64,000 bases of DNA from Aurantiacibacter poecillastricola (GCF_030730945.1 NZ_JAVAMS010000003.1:310001-374000); one strand, 5' to 3'; shown: positions 1-9,616, numbered from the stretch's first letter. Notes: a model not told the origin generated them from the letters alone. Numbers and translations: made by a program.

Positions 1-220
1 CCGCTTTTGGCAGGACGCCATCGCAGGCTTCGCGGTGGAGGACGAGGACCTCGCCCACGCCGTCGAACTGATCCGCAAGCACGATTGCGTCTCTGCTACC
101 CGCGAACGCGCCCGACATTACGCCCAACGCGCCTGCGACGCCCTTTCGATCTTCCCCGACACCGCCGCCCGCCGCGCAATGGTGGAAGCCGCGCAATTCG
201 CGGTGGCGCGGGGTTATTGA
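1..220 (+). CDS. Polyprenyl (octaprenyl-like) diphosphate synthase, C-terminal part only
   Basis: The gene enters from the left edge, so only about 72 C-terminal residues are visible, read in the frame starting at base 2. They contain FWQDAIAG, then a helix with LIRKHDCVSATRERARHYA and the closing LSIFPD..ARRAMVEAAQFAVARGY. This is the typical tail of trans-isoprenyl diphosphate synthases of the IspB type, which extend farnesyl diphosphate for the quinone side chain. The DDxxD motifs lie outside the window, so chain length cannot be judged. It ends at TGA 218-220, about 120 bases before hrpB on the same strand. Identification rests on the tail alone. Confidence 0.8.
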   Translation, partial: RFWQDAIAGFAVEDEDLAHAVELIRKHDCVSATRERARHYAQRACDALSIFPDTAARRAMVEAAQFAVARGY

Positions 221-339
221 GGACTGACCTCAGGAACCCGCATACCCTGACCTTGTCGAAGGGGCGTCCTTTCTTCTAGCGCCGGTTCCGAAAGGAATTG
301 CAGTGCTTCTCGCAACTCACCGCCAGCGGATTGCATAGG

Positions 340-2775
340 GTGTCACAAGACCTCCCCATCCATGCCGTCCTGCCCGACCTTCTCAGGGCGTTGCGCGAAA
401 GCAATAGTGCGGTGCTGGTCGCGCCTCCGGGAGCGGGCAAGACCACTGCCGTCGCGCCCGCGCTGCTGGACGAGGCGTGGTGCACCGGTCAGATCATCCT
501 TACCAGCCCGCGTCGGGTCGCCGCCAGAGCCGCTGCGGAGCGCATTGCCGACCTGCTGGGCGAGAAGCCGGGAGAGCGCGTCGGCTACCTCACCCGGCTC
601 GACAGTAAACAGTCGAAGGCCACCCGTATCCTCGTCGTGACCGAGGCGATCCTCGTGAACCGGCTGCTGGAGGATCAGGAGCTTGTTGGCATCTCCGCCA
701 TCCTGTTCGACGAAGCGCACGAGCGGCATCTCGATTCCGACCTCGGCCTCGCCCTCGCGCTGGAGAGCCAGCAGGTGCTGCGCGAGGACCTGCGTATCGC
801 GGTGATGTCTGCCACCATCGACGGCGCGCGCTTTGCCCGGCTGATGGGGGAGGGGACGCGGGTGATCGAAAGCGAGGGCAGGGCCTTTCCGCTGCGAATC
901 GAATGGCTTGGCGCGCGTCCCGAAGAGCGGATCGAGGCGGGAATGACCTCCGCCATCCTACAGGCATGGCGCGAGGAGGAAGGCGATATCCTCGCTTTCC
1001 TGCCGGGCGTGGGCGAGATCGAGCGCACGCGCGAACGACTTTGCGATAAGATACCCGATACGCCGATCCTGCCTTTGCACGGGCAAGTCCAGCCGCAGGA
1101 CCAGCGTCTTGCCATCCGCCGCGATGCGCAGGGCCGCCGCCGCATCGTGCTCGCCACCAGCATTGCCGAGACTTCGCTCACTCTGGAAGGGGTGTCGGTC
1201 GTCGTCGACAGCGGGCTGGCGCGCAAGGCGGAATTCGACAGGTCGGCGGGCACTACGCATCTTGTCACCCAGCGCGCCAGCAGGGCGGCATCGGCGCAGA
1301 GATCGGGGCGGGCAGCGCGGCAGGGGCCGGGCGTCGCCTATCGCCTTTGGGAAGAAGCAGGCCATGCGGGGCGCCCGGAATTCGACGCGCCGGAAATGCT
1401 TACCTCCGATCTCGCGCCGCTGGTGCTGAGCCTGGCGCGATGGGGCGTTGCCGATCCCGGTAGCCTGCAATGGCTCGACCCGCCGCCGGAGCCTTCGGTT
1501 GCTGCGGCGAGGGATCGGCTGCGCAAACTCGGCGCACTGGATGGCGCGGGTACGATTACTCCTTGGGGGGAGCAGGTCGCCGCCCTTCCGCTCGACCCCG
1601 AGGGCGCGGCTGCCATCCTGTTCGGCGCGCGGGCGGGAAAGGCCGAGAGCGCCGCACGGCTTGTGCTGCTATCGCAGGAGCGCGGCCTGGGCGGTCGCGG
1701 CGAGGACCTTCTCGCGCGGCTGCAACGCTGGAACGGTGAGAGGAGCAAGCGCGCCGATGCCTCGCGAAAACTTGCGAGGCGCTGGGCGCAAATGGCCGAT
1801 GGCTTGATTGCTTCAAAGCCCGACGCGAAGGATATCGAAGCTCCGCTCTTCCTTGCCTTGGCGCGCCCCGATTTTGTGGTGCGCAAGCGCGACACTTCGG
1901 GAGAGAACTGGTTGTCTGCTGGTGGACGCGGGTTCACACTGGACACCGCTTCTCCCCTCGCGCGCGCCGAGTGGCTGGTGGTCACCGATGCCCAAGGCTC
2001 AGCGAAGGGCGCACGGATTACGGCGGCGGCGGAACTCGCCCGTGCCGACGTCGAGAAGCACCTTGCGGACCTGATCGAGGAGCGCACCGTAGCGCGCTGG
2101 AATTCTTCCGAAAAACGCGTGGAGGCTCGCCGAGAAAAGCGGCTCGGCGCGATCACCCTGACCTCCGGTCCGGACCCCGATCCCGACCCCGATGCGATTG
2201 TGCGTATCCTTGTGGACAAGTCTGTTGAACAACTGGGGACGTTGCTCCCGCTGGGCCTTCTGGCAAGGGCGCGCTTCGCCGGTATGGCCTCGTTGTCCTC
2301 CGGCGCACTCACCGAACGCGCGGAGGAATGGCTCGCCCCCTTGCTGCACGGACGGCGCGATCTCGACCTGCCGCCCTCCCGCTTTGCCGAAGCGGCGCTG
2401 AACCTGCTGTCATGGGACGAGAAACAAGCGCTGGACCGCGCCGCTCCGCGGCATTTCACTAGCCCCGCAGGCACGACCCACGCCATCGACTACGCCGGGG
2501 ACGACGCTCCTAGCGTGGAAGTGCGAGTCCAAGCCGTGTTCGGTCTCGACCGGCATCCGATGATCGGGCAAACGCCGCTTCTGCTAAAGCTCACCAGCCC
2601 GGCAGGACGCCCGATCCAGTCCACTCGCGACCTCCCTGCGTTCTGGCGCGGCAGCTGGGAGGACGTGCGCAAGGACATGAAGGGCCGGTATCCCAAGCAC
2701 CGCTGGCCCGACGAGCCGTGGACGGAAAAACCCAGCCTCAAGACCAAGAACGCCTTTTCAAAAGGCGGCGGTTGA
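340..2775 (+). CDS. hrpB: ATP-dependent helicase HrpB (DEAH box)
   Basis: DEAH-box superfamily 2 RNA helicase-like protein of about 811 residues, the normal size for HrpB. Visible motifs are Walker A APPGAGKTT at about residues 28-36, DEAH at 124-127, SATID (motif III) and the motif VI-like GRAARQGPGVAYRLW. The long HrpB C-terminal region follows. The reading frame is open from a TTG at 298, but the GTG at 340 is preferred: it gives the family-typical start MSQDLPIHAVLPDLL and has a weak AGCGGA about 9 bases upstream. The cellular substrate of HrpB is poorly defined in most bacteria, and nothing here indicates it. The gene appears to stand alone, or it shares a transcript with the small gene 18 bases downstream. 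Confidence 0.93.
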   Translation: MSQDLPIHAVLPDLLRALRESNSAVLVAPPGAGKTTAVAPALLDEAWCTGQIILTSPRRVAARAAAERIADLLGEKPGERVGYLTRLDSKQSKATRILVVTEAILVNRLLEDQELVGISAILFDEAHERHLDSDLGLALALESQQVLREDLRIAVMSATIDGARFARLMGEGTRVIESEGRAFPLRIEWLGARPEERIEAGMTSAILQAWREEEGDILAFLPGVGEIERTRERLCDKIPDTPILPLHGQVQPQDQRLAIRRDAQGRRRIVLATSIAETSLTLEGVSVVVDSGLARKAEFDRSAGTTHLVTQRASRAASAQRSGRAARQGPGVAYRLWEEAGHAGRPEFDAPEMLTSDLAPLVLSLARWGVADPGSLQWLDPPPEPSVAAARDRLRKLGALDGAGTITPWGEQVAALPLDPEGAAAILFGARAGKAESAARLVLLSQERGLGGRGEDLLARLQRWNGERSKRADASRKLARRWAQMADGLIASKPDAKDIEAPLFLALARPDFVVRKRDTSGENWLSAGGRGFTLDTASPLARAEWLVVTDAQGSAKGARITAAAELARADVEKHLADLIEERTVARWNSSEKRVEARREKRLGAITLTSGPDPDPDPDAIVRILVDKSVEQLGTLLPLGLLARARFAGMASLSSGALTERAEEWLAPLLHGRRDLDLPPSRFAEAALNLLSWDEKQALDRAAPRHFTSPAGTTHAIDYAGDDAPSVEVRVQAVFGLDRHPMIGQTPLLLKLTSPAGRPIQSTRDLPAFWRGSWEDVRKDMKGRYPKHRWPDEPWTEKPSLKTKNAFSKGGG

Positions 2776-2793
2776 ATTATCCGCTCCCTCATT

Positions 2794-3072
2794 ATGGAAG
2801 CCCGTATCTACAAGCGCCCCAAGAGCGCGATGCAATCCGGCAAGGCGCTGGTCGACCAGTGGGTGCTGGATTTCGTCCCCGCTGAAGCGAGAAGGCCCGA
2901 CCCGCTGATGGGCTGGACCGGAAGTGGCGACACTCGCCAGCAGGTGCAGCTGAAGTTCCCCACCTGCGAAGCAGCCCAGGCCTATGCCGAGAAGCACGGA
3001 ATTGCTGCACGGGTGCATACGGTTCCGCCGAAAAAGCTCAAGATCCAGGCCTACGCGGATAATTTCAAGTAG
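2794..3072 (+). CDS. NADH dehydrogenase (complex I) accessory subunit, NDUFS4-like
   Basis: A 92-residue protein of the ETC complex I conserved-region family, the bacterial counterpart of mitochondrial NDUFS4. It starts MEARIYKRPKSAMQSGK. It has the family-typical W..DF then MGWTGSGDTRQQVQLKF stretch and the C-terminal HTVPPKKLKIQAYADNF. It is expected to dock on the peripheral arm of respiratory complex I at the inner membrane. In alphaproteobacteria it is usually encoded away from the nuo operon, as here. It follows hrpB by 18 bases, and the SRP RNA gene lies downstream. The length is normal and there is no signal peptide. Confidence 0.9.
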   Translation: MEARIYKRPKSAMQSGKALVDQWVLDFVPAEARRPDPLMGWTGSGDTRQQVQLKFPTCEAAQAYAEKHGIAARVHTVPPKKLKIQAYADNFK

Positions 3073-3148
3073 AGCCAATCTTCCCTTCGCTTTGCGACAG
3101 GGGGGAATCTGCTGTTGAAATGTCCGCGCTAGCCAGCCATATGGCGCG

Positions 3149-3243
3149 CCGGGAGTCGGGTGGACGTTCGCGTTTGCTCACCGGGTCAGGTCCGGAAGGA
3201 AGCAGCCCAGGTAAATGGCAGCGGGTCGCTCGGCTCCTTTTCC
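3149..3243 (+). ncRNA. ffs: Signal recognition particle RNA (4.5S-type, small bacterial SRP RNA)
   Basis: The universally conserved SRP domain IV hairpin is visible at about 3184-3209: GGTCAGGTCCGGAAGGAAGC, with the GGAA tetraloop and the asymmetric AGCAGCC side. Flanking bases can close the stem: GGAG at 3152-3155 with CTCC at 3234-3237. A T-rich stretch follows at 3238-3241. The size of about 95 nt fits the small SRP RNA of Gram-negative bacteria. It pairs with Ffh, and the receptor gene ftsY is in this window at 42-43 kb. Exact ends are estimated to within a few bases. Confidence 0.92.
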
Positions 3244-3293
3244 ACCACATTGTTGCCATGACAATTGCAGGCTGAGGGCCTACCTTTGTTCGC

Positions 3294-5156
3294 ATGAGCG
3301 ATTCACCGGACAAACCGGATACCCCACCCTGGCAGAGCGAAGAGCAGGACGACACGCAGCCGTCCGCCAAGGAGCTTGAAGCAGCCGGACAGAACTCGAT
3401 GTTCGGCGAGCCCGAACCCACGGCCTCGCCCCTTTCCGACGATGCGCATGTTCCGCCAACACCCGCGCCGGAAAGCGTCGAAGCAGCGCAGCCGGCCGAA
3501 CCCGCGCCGTTGCCTCAGGAGACGCCGGACGCAGCGCAACCCTACCGCGTGCTGGCGCGCAAATACCGTCCGCAGACCTTTTCCGAGCTGATCGGGCAGG
3601 AACCCATGGTTCGCACCCTCGGCAATGCGATCGAGCGGGACCGGCTGGCCCATGCCTTCCTGATGACCGGCGTGCGCGGCGTGGGCAAGACCTCCACCGC
3701 GCGACTCATCGCCAAGGCCCTGAACTGTATCGGCCCGGACGGGCAGGGCGGCCCCACGATCAATCCCTGCGGCGTCTGCGAACCGTGCCGCGCCATCGCT
3801 GAAGGCCGCCATATCGACGTGATCGAGATGGACGCCGCCAGCCATACCGGTGTCGACGACGTGCGCGAGATCATCGAGGCGGTGCGCTACGCGGCGGTCT
3901 CGGCTCGCTACAAGATCTATATCATCGACGAAGTGCACATGCTTTCGCGCAATGCCTTCAACGCGCTGCTGAAGACGCTGGAGGAGCCGCCGGCGCATGT
4001 GAAGTTCCTCTTCGCCACAACGGAGGTGGACAAGCTTCCCGTGACAGTCCTGAGCCGGACCCAGCGCTTCGACCTGAGGCGCATCCCGCGGGACATGTTG
4101 CAGGAGCACTTTGCCGCGATCTGCCGCAAGGAAGGCGTCGACGCCGAGGACGAGGCGCTGGCCATGATCGCCGCCGCCGCAGAGGGTTCGGTGCGCGACG
4201 GGCTTTCCATCCTCGACCAGGCGATCGCCCATGCAGACATGGAGACGGCTGGCAGTGCCACAATGGTCCGCGCCGGGATGGTGCAGGGCATGCTGGGCCT
4301 TGCCGACAAGGGCGCGCAAAGGCGGCTGTTCCAGCATTTGCTCGAAGGCGATCCACAGGGGTTGCTGGCGGCGGTGGACCAGCAATATTCGCTGGGCGTC
4401 GAGCCGCTCGCCCTGATGCGCGCGCTGATGGAGTTTACGCACCGGATTGCCGTCACGCAGGTCGGCGGCGGAGAAGCCGACGCGCCCACACAGGAGGAGC
4501 GCGAGGTGCTGGGCGAATGGGCCGAGAAGCTCTCGCCGGGGCAGGTCCATCGCCTGTGGCAATTGCTTCTAAAGGGCCATGACGAGGTGCGCGCCGCGCC
4601 CGATCCTCTGGTGGCGGCGCAGATGGCGCTGCTGCGCGTGCTGCACGCCGCCGACATGCCCGATCCCGGCAAGCTGGCGCGCGAGATCAGGGAAGCCGCG
4701 CTGGCAGGCGGTATGGCGGGCAACTCCGCAGCCGGCGAGGGCGGGGCGGGCGCTCCGCAGGCGCTCGACTGGCGCGAAGTGGTGGAGCGGGTGGATCGCT
4801 CCGGCCTAGAGAACGCCATGTCCCTCGCCGCCGTCATGACGCGGCAGGTGCGGGTGATCGAACTTGTGCCCGGAAAGCTGGTCTACACCCAGCCTCCCGG
4901 TTTCGACGACGAGATCGCCCTTCCCATGCGCCAGGCGCTGCAGGAATTGACGGGCCAGCGCTGGGAAGTCACCAAGGGTGAAGGTGAAGGTGCGCCAAGC
5001 CTCTTCGAGCAGGCGGAGAATGCCGAGAAAGCCGCCCGCCAGCGGATCGAGGACCACCCGATGATGCAGGCCGTGCGCAACCACTTTCCCGATGCGCAAT
5101 TCGTGGAAGAGATGGAACCCGCGCGCGGTCACAGGAACTGGAACAAGCGGGCCTGA
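3294..5156 (+). CDS. dnaX: DNA polymerase III subunit gamma/tau
   Basis: Clamp-loader ATPase of 620 residues. The core begins with YRVLARKYRPQTFSELIGQ at about residue 83. Walker A GVRGVGKTS follows near 125, then a zinc module with spaced cysteines (CIGPDG..NPCGVCEPC). The Walker B/sensor region reads IYIIDEVHMLSRNAFNALLKTLEEPP, and the arginine-finger region SRTQRFDLRR follows. Unlike the E. coli protein, an 80-residue acidic/proline-rich N-terminal extension precedes the ATPase. I saw no A-rich slippery heptamer that would suggest programmed frameshifting to a short gamma form. It is followed 31 bases later by ybaB, the usual dnaX-ybaB(-recR) pairing. The start at ATG 3294 keeps the extension. 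Confidence 0.95.
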   Translation: MSDSPDKPDTPPWQSEEQDDTQPSAKELEAAGQNSMFGEPEPTASPLSDDAHVPPTPAPESVEAAQPAEPAPLPQETPDAAQPYRVLARKYRPQTFSELIGQEPMVRTLGNAIERDRLAHAFLMTGVRGVGKTSTARLIAKALNCIGPDGQGGPTINPCGVCEPCRAIAEGRHIDVIEMDAASHTGVDDVREIIEAVRYAAVSARYKIYIIDEVHMLSRNAFNALLKTLEEPPAHVKFLFATTEVDKLPVTVLSRTQRFDLRRIPRDMLQEHFAAICRKEGVDAEDEALAMIAAAAEGSVRDGLSILDQAIAHADMETAGSATMVRAGMVQGMLGLADKGAQRRLFQHLLEGDPQGLLAAVDQQYSLGVEPLALMRALMEFTHRIAVTQVGGGEADAPTQEEREVLGEWAEKLSPGQVHRLWQLLLKGHDEVRAAPDPLVAAQMALLRVLHAADMPDPGKLAREIREAALAGGMAGNSAAGEGGAGAPQALDWREVVERVDRSGLENAMSLAAVMTRQVRVIELVPGKLVYTQPPGFDDEIALPMRQALQELTGQRWEVTKGEGEGAPSLFEQAENAEKAARQRIEDHPMMQAVRNHFPDAQFVEEMEPARGHRNWNKRA

Positions 5157-5187
5157 GCCCATATCTCACCCGCAAAGGAGCAATCGC

Positions 5188-5529
5188 ATGGAAAACATGG
5201 AAGAAATGATGAAGGCCGCGCAGGAAGCGGCGCAGAAGATCCAGCAGCAGATGAACGATGCGCAGGTCAAGCTGGACCAGATCGAGGTGCAGGGCAGTGC
5301 CGGTGGCGGTCTCGTCAAGGTGCGCGCCAGCGCACGCGGACGGATCATCGGCGTCGAGATCGACGATAGCCTGTTCAAGGAAGAGGAAAAGTCGATCCTC
5401 GAGGACCTCGTAGCGGCCGCTTTCAACGACGCCCGCGACAAGGCCGACCGCGCCGCCGGCGAGCAGATGGCCGAAATGCAGCAGGGCCTCGGCCTGCCGC
5501 CGGGGTTCAACCTGCCCGGCATGGGGTGA
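5188..5529 (+). CDS. YbaB/EbfC family nucleoid-associated protein
   Basis: A 113-residue DNA-binding protein of the YbaB/EbfC family. It starts MENMEEMMKAAQEAAQKIQQQMNDAQ (amphipathic helix) and continues VQGSAGGGLVKVRASARG and IDDSL; the family-typical C-terminus LGLPPGFNLPGMG closes it. The frame is open upstream into dnaX, but ATG 5188 is chosen because AAAGGAG lies 8 bases before it and it gives the usual length. It sits directly behind dnaX, as in most bacteria, and recR is not next to it here. The family forms dimers that bind DNA; the physiological role is not settled. Confidence 0.92.
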   Translation: MENMEEMMKAAQEAAQKIQQQMNDAQVKLDQIEVQGSAGGGLVKVRASARGRIIGVEIDDSLFKEEEKSILEDLVAAAFNDARDKADRAAGEQMAEMQQGLGLPPGFNLPGMG

Positions 5530-5560
5530 TTTGTCAGGATTTGGGCGTTATCGTCTCGGC

Positions 5561-6472
5561 ATGTCGCTCATTCGAAACGCCCTGTCCCTGATTGCTACAT
5601 TAGCTGCGACTGCCGCAACCCAGCCTGCTGCTGCACAGGATGGCCGCGTGCTTGGTCCAAGTTCGCCTTGGCAGATGCATTATGGCGAGGATAGCTGTGA
5701 CCTGCGCAGAGGGTTCGGCTCCGAGGGCGAAGGCATGTTCTTCGAATTGCGGCAATTCGAACCGGGCCCGCAATTCCTGCTTCTGTTGGTCAGTGCCGAT
5801 TTCGCGATTGGCGAAGAGCGCCCGTCGATTCGCTACGGTAACGATGCCGATGTCATCAGCCCTGCAACCGTGCAGATCGTCGCGTTCGATAACGGTCTCG
5901 AAGGAATCTTGCTTGGTGACAACCTCCTCTCGCCAGCGAGCAGGGACGAGCTTAGCGAACTTGAAGGTACTGAGCGGAGCCTTCATCATCGTGCGCTGAT
6001 GCATTCTGCGGACCTCCGGGCTCGCGAGACCGCCATCGAGACAATTACCGTGCAAAATACCTTCGGCGAGGACTTCACCTTGCGGACCGGAAGCATGAAG
6101 CCTCCGATGGACGCGATGCGCGAATGCATGACCGCGATGGTTGCCCGCTGGGGCCTAGACCCCGACATTCAGCGGACGCTTTCCCGTCCTGCCGTTCCGA
6201 CGGACAGGTATCGCGTAACCCGTAGCGTGCAACAGGTCTACGCGCGTTCGATGCGCATGACCGGAGAGTCGGCCAACCTCCGGATCCGCCTCGATATCGA
6301 TGAGCAGGGCACCGTCACCGGTTGCCATTCACAAATGCCGATAGGACACGACGCTTTCCGCAAAAATGCTTGCTTCAACCTAATGCGGGGACAGTTTGAG
6401 CCTGCGCTCGATGCCGATGGCAATCCGGTTGCAAGCTATTGGACCACTGGCATCGTCTACTTCATGCCGTGA
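5561..6472 (+). CDS. Secreted protein of unknown function with TonB-C-like end
   Basis: Hypothetical 303-residue protein. The frame is open from TTG 5531, but ATG 5561 (MSLIRNALSLIATLAATAATQPAAAQDG) gives a clean signal peptide with an AAAQ-D cleavage site. The mature part has no further membrane segment. The last 90 residues (LRIRLDIDEQGTVTGC ... GQFEPALDADGNPVASYWTTGIVYF) resemble the TonB C-terminal fold. In that fold a central helix carries the partner-facing face, and the final strand ends in W or F plus a basic or polar residue. There is no N-terminal anchor or proline-rich spacer, so it is not a classical TonB. It lies between ybaB and lon with no obvious partner. Probably periplasmic, function unknown. 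Confidence 0.75.
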   Translation: MSLIRNALSLIATLAATAATQPAAAQDGRVLGPSSPWQMHYGEDSCDLRRGFGSEGEGMFFELRQFEPGPQFLLLLVSADFAIGEERPSIRYGNDADVISPATVQIVAFDNGLEGILLGDNLLSPASRDELSELEGTERSLHHRALMHSADLRARETAIETITVQNTFGEDFTLRTGSMKPPMDAMRECMTAMVARWGLDPDIQRTLSRPAVPTDRYRVTRSVQQVYARSMRMTGESANLRIRLDIDEQGTVTGCHSQMPIGHDAFRKNACFNLMRGQFEPALDADGNPVASYWTTGIVYFMP

Positions 6473-6615
6473 CGAGTAGAGCGGGGAGTTGACTACGCCT
6501 CCGACCCTTGCGACCGGCCTTCGATAAGAGGTGATCGAGGGTGCAGTCGTCTTTCCCGAGGCAGTGTTCGAATGTGTTCCAAATTAGCTATCCACCCCTA
6601 AGCCAAAGCCCGTCA

Positions 6616-6644
6616 TTGCAGCTTGGCGCGCTCGTGCCCATATT
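6616..6644 (+). promoter_or_regulatory. Candidate sigma-70 promoter for lon
   Basis: TTGCAG (6616-6621), 17 bases, then CATATT (6639-6644). Transcription would start near 6651 and leave a very short leader to ATG 6663 or 6675. A CTTG overlaps the spacer, but the distance to the next CCCAT is far too short for a heat-shock (RpoH) promoter. Confidence 0.4.
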
Positions 6645-6662
6645 CCGGCTCAAGCCGAAATC

Positions 6663-9065
6663 ATGGACATTGAAATGACTGCATTCCCCCTGCTTCCCCT
6701 GCGCGACATCGTCGTCTTTCCTGGCATGGTCGTCCCCCTGTTCGTGGGGCGCGACAAGTCGGTTGCGGCGCTGGAATCGGCGATGGAGAACGGCAAGGAC
6801 ATCTTCCTCGTCGCTCAGCTCGATCCCGCCTGCGACGACCCCGAGGTGGACGATCTTTACGATCTCGGCGTGGTCGCGCAGGTCCTGCAGCTGCTGAAAT
6901 TGCCGGACGGCACCGTGCGCGTTCTGGTCGAAGGGCAATACCGCGCCAGGATGACCGAAATGCGCGTCGCTGATGGCTTCGTCATGGCGCAGACCGAGGA
7001 GGTTGCCGAAACCACCGCCAGCGGTACCGAGGTGACGGCGATGATGCGCAGCGCGCTGGGCCAGTTCACTGAATACGCGAAATCGAACAAGAAGATGTCG
7101 GAAGAGCTTGAGGACGAGCTCGACGAGATCGACGATGCCGGTCGCCTGGCCGATGCTATCGCCGCCAACCTCGCTGCCAAGGTCGAGACGAAGCAGCAAT
7201 TGCTTGCCGAAAGCGATGCGCTGAAGCGGCTGGAAATGGTCTATTCCGTGATGGAGGGCGAGCTTTCCGTCCTGCAGGTCGAGAAGAAGATCCGCGGCCG
7301 CGTCAAGCGGCAGATGGAAAAGACCCAGCGGGAATATTACCTCAACGAGCAGCTGAAGGCGATCCAGTCCGAGCTTGGCGGCGAGGGCGAGGAAGGCGAT
7401 GAGCTTGCCGAACTCGCGCGCCAGATCGAGGAGACGAAGCTCTCCAAGGAAGCGCGCAGCAAGGCCGAGAGCGAGCTCAAGAAGCTGCGCACCATGCAGC
7501 CGATGAGCGCCGAGGCGACCGTTGTTCGCAACTATCTGGAAGTGTTGCTGGGCCTGCCCTGGGGCAAGAAGAGCAAACTGAAGAAGGATATCGGCAAGGC
7601 CCAGGAAGTGCTGGATGCCGATCACTACGCGCTGGAAAAGGTCAAGGACCGGATCATCGAGTACCTTGCCGTTCAGGCGCGCACCAACAAGCTGAAGGGC
7701 CCGATCCTTTGCCTCGTCGGCCCTCCCGGCGTGGGCAAGACCAGCCTCGGCAAGTCCATCGCCAAGGCGACCGGGCGCGAGTTCATTCGCCAGTCGCTCG
7801 GCGGCGTGCGTGACGAGGCCGAGATCCGCGGCCACCGTCGCACCTATATCGGTTCTCTGCCGGGCAAGATCGTCTCGAACCTTAAGAAGGCCGGCACCAG
7901 CAATCCGCTGTTCCTGCTCGACGAGATCGACAAGCTTGGCCAGGATTTCCGCGGCGACCCCGCCTCGGCCCTCCTGGAGGTTCTGGACCCCGAACAGAAC
8001 AACAAGTTCCAGGATCATTACCTGGAACTCGACATCGACCTTTCGGACATCATGTTCGTGACGACCGCGAACAGCCTCAACCTGCCGCAGCCGCTGCTGG
8101 ACCGGATGGAGATCATCCGGCTGGAGGGTTATACCGAGGACGAGAAGGTCGAGATCGCCCAGCGCCACCTGATCGCAAAGCAGGTGAGCGATCATGGCCT
8201 GAAGGACGGCGAATTCGAGCTGACCGAAGAGGGTCTGCGCGACCTCATCCGCTACTACACCCGAGAGGCCGGTGTGCGGACGCTGGAGCGTGAGATTGCC
8301 AACCTTGCCCGCAAGAGCTTGCGCAAGATACTCGAGAAGCAATGCGAGAGCGTTCGCATTACGCCCGAAAACCTCGGTGACTTTGCCGGGGTGCGCAAGT
8401 TCAAGCACGGCGTTTCGGAGGAAGAGGCGCAGGTGGGTGCGGTTACCGGCCTTGCCTGGACCTCGGTGGGCGGCGAACTGCTCACGATCGAGAGCGTCAC
8501 CACGCCGGGCAAGGGCGAAGCCAAGACCACAGGCAAGCTGGGCGACGTGATGAACGAATCGGTCGCCGCCGCCTTCAGCTTCGTGAAAGCGCGCGCGCCG
8601 GCCTATGGCATCAAGCCGAGCATCTTCCAGCGCAAGAACATCCACATCCACCTGCCCGAGGGCGCGGTGCCGAAGGATGGGCCCAGCGCCGGTATCGGCA
8701 TGGTCACGTCCATCGTTTCGACGCTGACAGGAATTCCGGTGCGACCCGAGGTTGCGATGACCGGCGAGGTCACACTGCGTGGTCGCGTGCTGGCCATTGG
8801 TGGGCTGAAGGAAAAGCTGCTCGCGGCGCTTCGTGGCGGCATCAAAACCGTGCTGATCCCGGAAGAGAACGAGAAGGACTTGGCCGAGATTCCCGATAAT
8901 GTGAAGCAGGGCCTCGAGATCGTCCCCGTCTCCCATGTCGACGAAGTGCTGGAACGTGCCTTATGCGCCATCCCGGCACCGATCGAATGGACCGAGGCCG
9001 ACGACATCGCCAGCCAGCCGCACAATCCGGGTGCGGGTGGTCCGCCTTCGACAACAGCGCATTGA
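6663..9065 (+). CDS. lon: ATP-dependent protease Lon
   Basis: Full-length 800-residue LonA protease. The N-terminal substrate domain starts [15 protein letters not shown] coiled-coil region ([19 protein letters not shown]) leads to the AAA+ module with Walker [10 protein letters not shown] near residue 354 and Walker [11 protein letters not shown]. The protease domain has the catalytic serine in [10 protein letters not shown] (Ser675) and lysine in [10 protein letters not shown] (Lys718), spaced 43 residues apart as in E. coli. Lon degrades misfolded and regulatory proteins in the cytoplasm. ATG 6675 ([11 protein letters not shown]) is an alternative start. It is followed by hup, a common neighbour of lon. 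Confidence 0.97.
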   Translation: MDIEMTAFPLLPLRDIVVFPGMVVPLFVGRDKSVAALESAMENGKDIFLVAQLDPACDDPEVDDLYDLGVVAQVLQLLKLPDGTVRVLVEGQYRARMTEMRVADGFVMAQTEEVAETTASGTEVTAMMRSALGQFTEYAKSNKKMSEELEDELDEIDDAGRLADAIAANLAAKVETKQQLLAESDALKRLEMVYSVMEGELSVLQVEKKIRGRVKRQMEKTQREYYLNEQLKAIQSELGGEGEEGDELAELARQIEETKLSKEARSKAESELKKLRTMQPMSAEATVVRNYLEVLLGLPWGKKSKLKKDIGKAQEVLDADHYALEKVKDRIIEYLAVQARTNKLKGPILCLVGPPGVGKTSLGKSIAKATGREFIRQSLGGVRDEAEIRGHRRTYIGSLPGKIVSNLKKAGTSNPLFLLDEIDKLGQDFRGDPASALLEVLDPEQNNKFQDHYLELDIDLSDIMFVTTANSLNLPQPLLDRMEIIRLEGYTEDEKVEIAQRHLIAKQVSDHGLKDGEFELTEEGLRDLIRYYTREAGVRTLEREIANLARKSLRKILEKQCESVRITPENLGDFAGVRKFKHGVSEEEAQVGAVTGLAWTSVGGELLTIESVTTPGKGEAKTTGKLGDVMNESVAAAFSFVKARAPAYGIKPSIFQRKNIHIHLPEGAVPKDGPSAGIGMVTSIVSTLTGIPVRPEVAMTGEVTLRGRVLAIGGLKEKLLAALRGGIKTVLIPEENEKDLAEIPDNVKQGLEIVPVSHVDEVLERALCAIPAPIEWTEADDIASQPHNPGAGGPPSTTAH

Positions 9066-9221
9066 GTCGCTGCACTTGCGAAGGCGGATTCGGGTTGTAC
9101 GAATGCGTCAATGCGCCCGCGAATACGGTTAAGAACCTATCGCGGGCGCAATTTATGAAGCGCGCAATGGGCTAAAGCATCGTCCTGCCTCATAAAACCT
9201 GCCGGTTTGGCGGCTTTGCCT

Positions 9222-9250
9222 TTGACAGCGGGCCGAAAACTCGCTCAATT
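9222..9250 (+). promoter_or_regulatory. Candidate sigma-70 promoter for hup
   Basis: A consensus TTGACA at 9222-9227 is followed by a 17-base spacer and TCAATT at 9245-9250. The expected start near 9257 would leave a leader of about 58 bases before the HU start codon. hup is likely expressed strongly and independently of lon. Confidence 0.55.
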
Positions 9251-9314
9251 CCGTCAATCGCAGAGCGATTCAAATTTCCTTATCGAATGACAGAGTGAGG
9301 GGGTTCTTCGGAAC

Positions 9315-9587
9315 ATGAACAAGAATGAACTGATCGGCGCCGTATCGGATTCCAGCGGCCTTTCGCGCAACGACGCCACCAAGGCGGTCGAGGCCGTGTT
9401 CGACACCATTACCGGCACGCTCTCCAAGGGCGATGAAGTCCGTCTCGTCGGCTTCGGCACGTTCTCGGTCGCCAAGCGCAAGGCTTCCACAGGCCGCAAC
9501 CCGCGTACGGGCGAACCGATGACCATCAAGGCGTCCACCCAGCCCAAGTTCAAGGCGGGCAAGGGTCTCAAGGACGCAGTCAACTAA
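9315..9587 (+). CDS. hup: DNA-binding protein HU (beta-type)
   Basis: A 90-residue HU/IHF family nucleoid protein beginning MNKNELIGAVSDSSGLSRNDA. It has the signature VGFGTFSVAKRKASTGRNPRTGEP, whose beta arms insert into the minor groove, and it ends FKAGKGLKDAVN. It binds and bends DNA non-specifically as a dimer. The gene has its own promoter candidate and a strong terminator, so it is a single-gene unit behind lon. Only one HU gene is visible, so homodimers are likely, although a second copy elsewhere cannot be excluded. Confidence 0.96.
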   Translation: MNKNELIGAVSDSSGLSRNDATKAVEAVFDTITGTLSKGDEVRLVGFGTFSVAKRKASTGRNPRTGEPMTIKASTQPKFKAGKGLKDAVN

Positions 9588-9616
9588 GCTGCCACCACGC
9601 GGTGGCACTGAACATC

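Noticed and set aside
3660..5156. Programmed frameshift in dnaX
   Set aside because: No slippery A-rich heptamer with a following stem was seen, so only the full-length product is supported.
6620..6645. Heat-shock (RpoH) promoter before lon
   Set aside because: CTTG and CCCAT are present, but the spacing is about 10 bases, far below the 17-18 expected; a sigma-70 pattern fits the same bases better.
6588..8936. 782-codon open frame antisense to lon
   Set aside because: Mirror frame of a high-GC gene; repetitive Leu/Gly/His/Arg composition, no domain, while the plus strand encodes a complete Lon.
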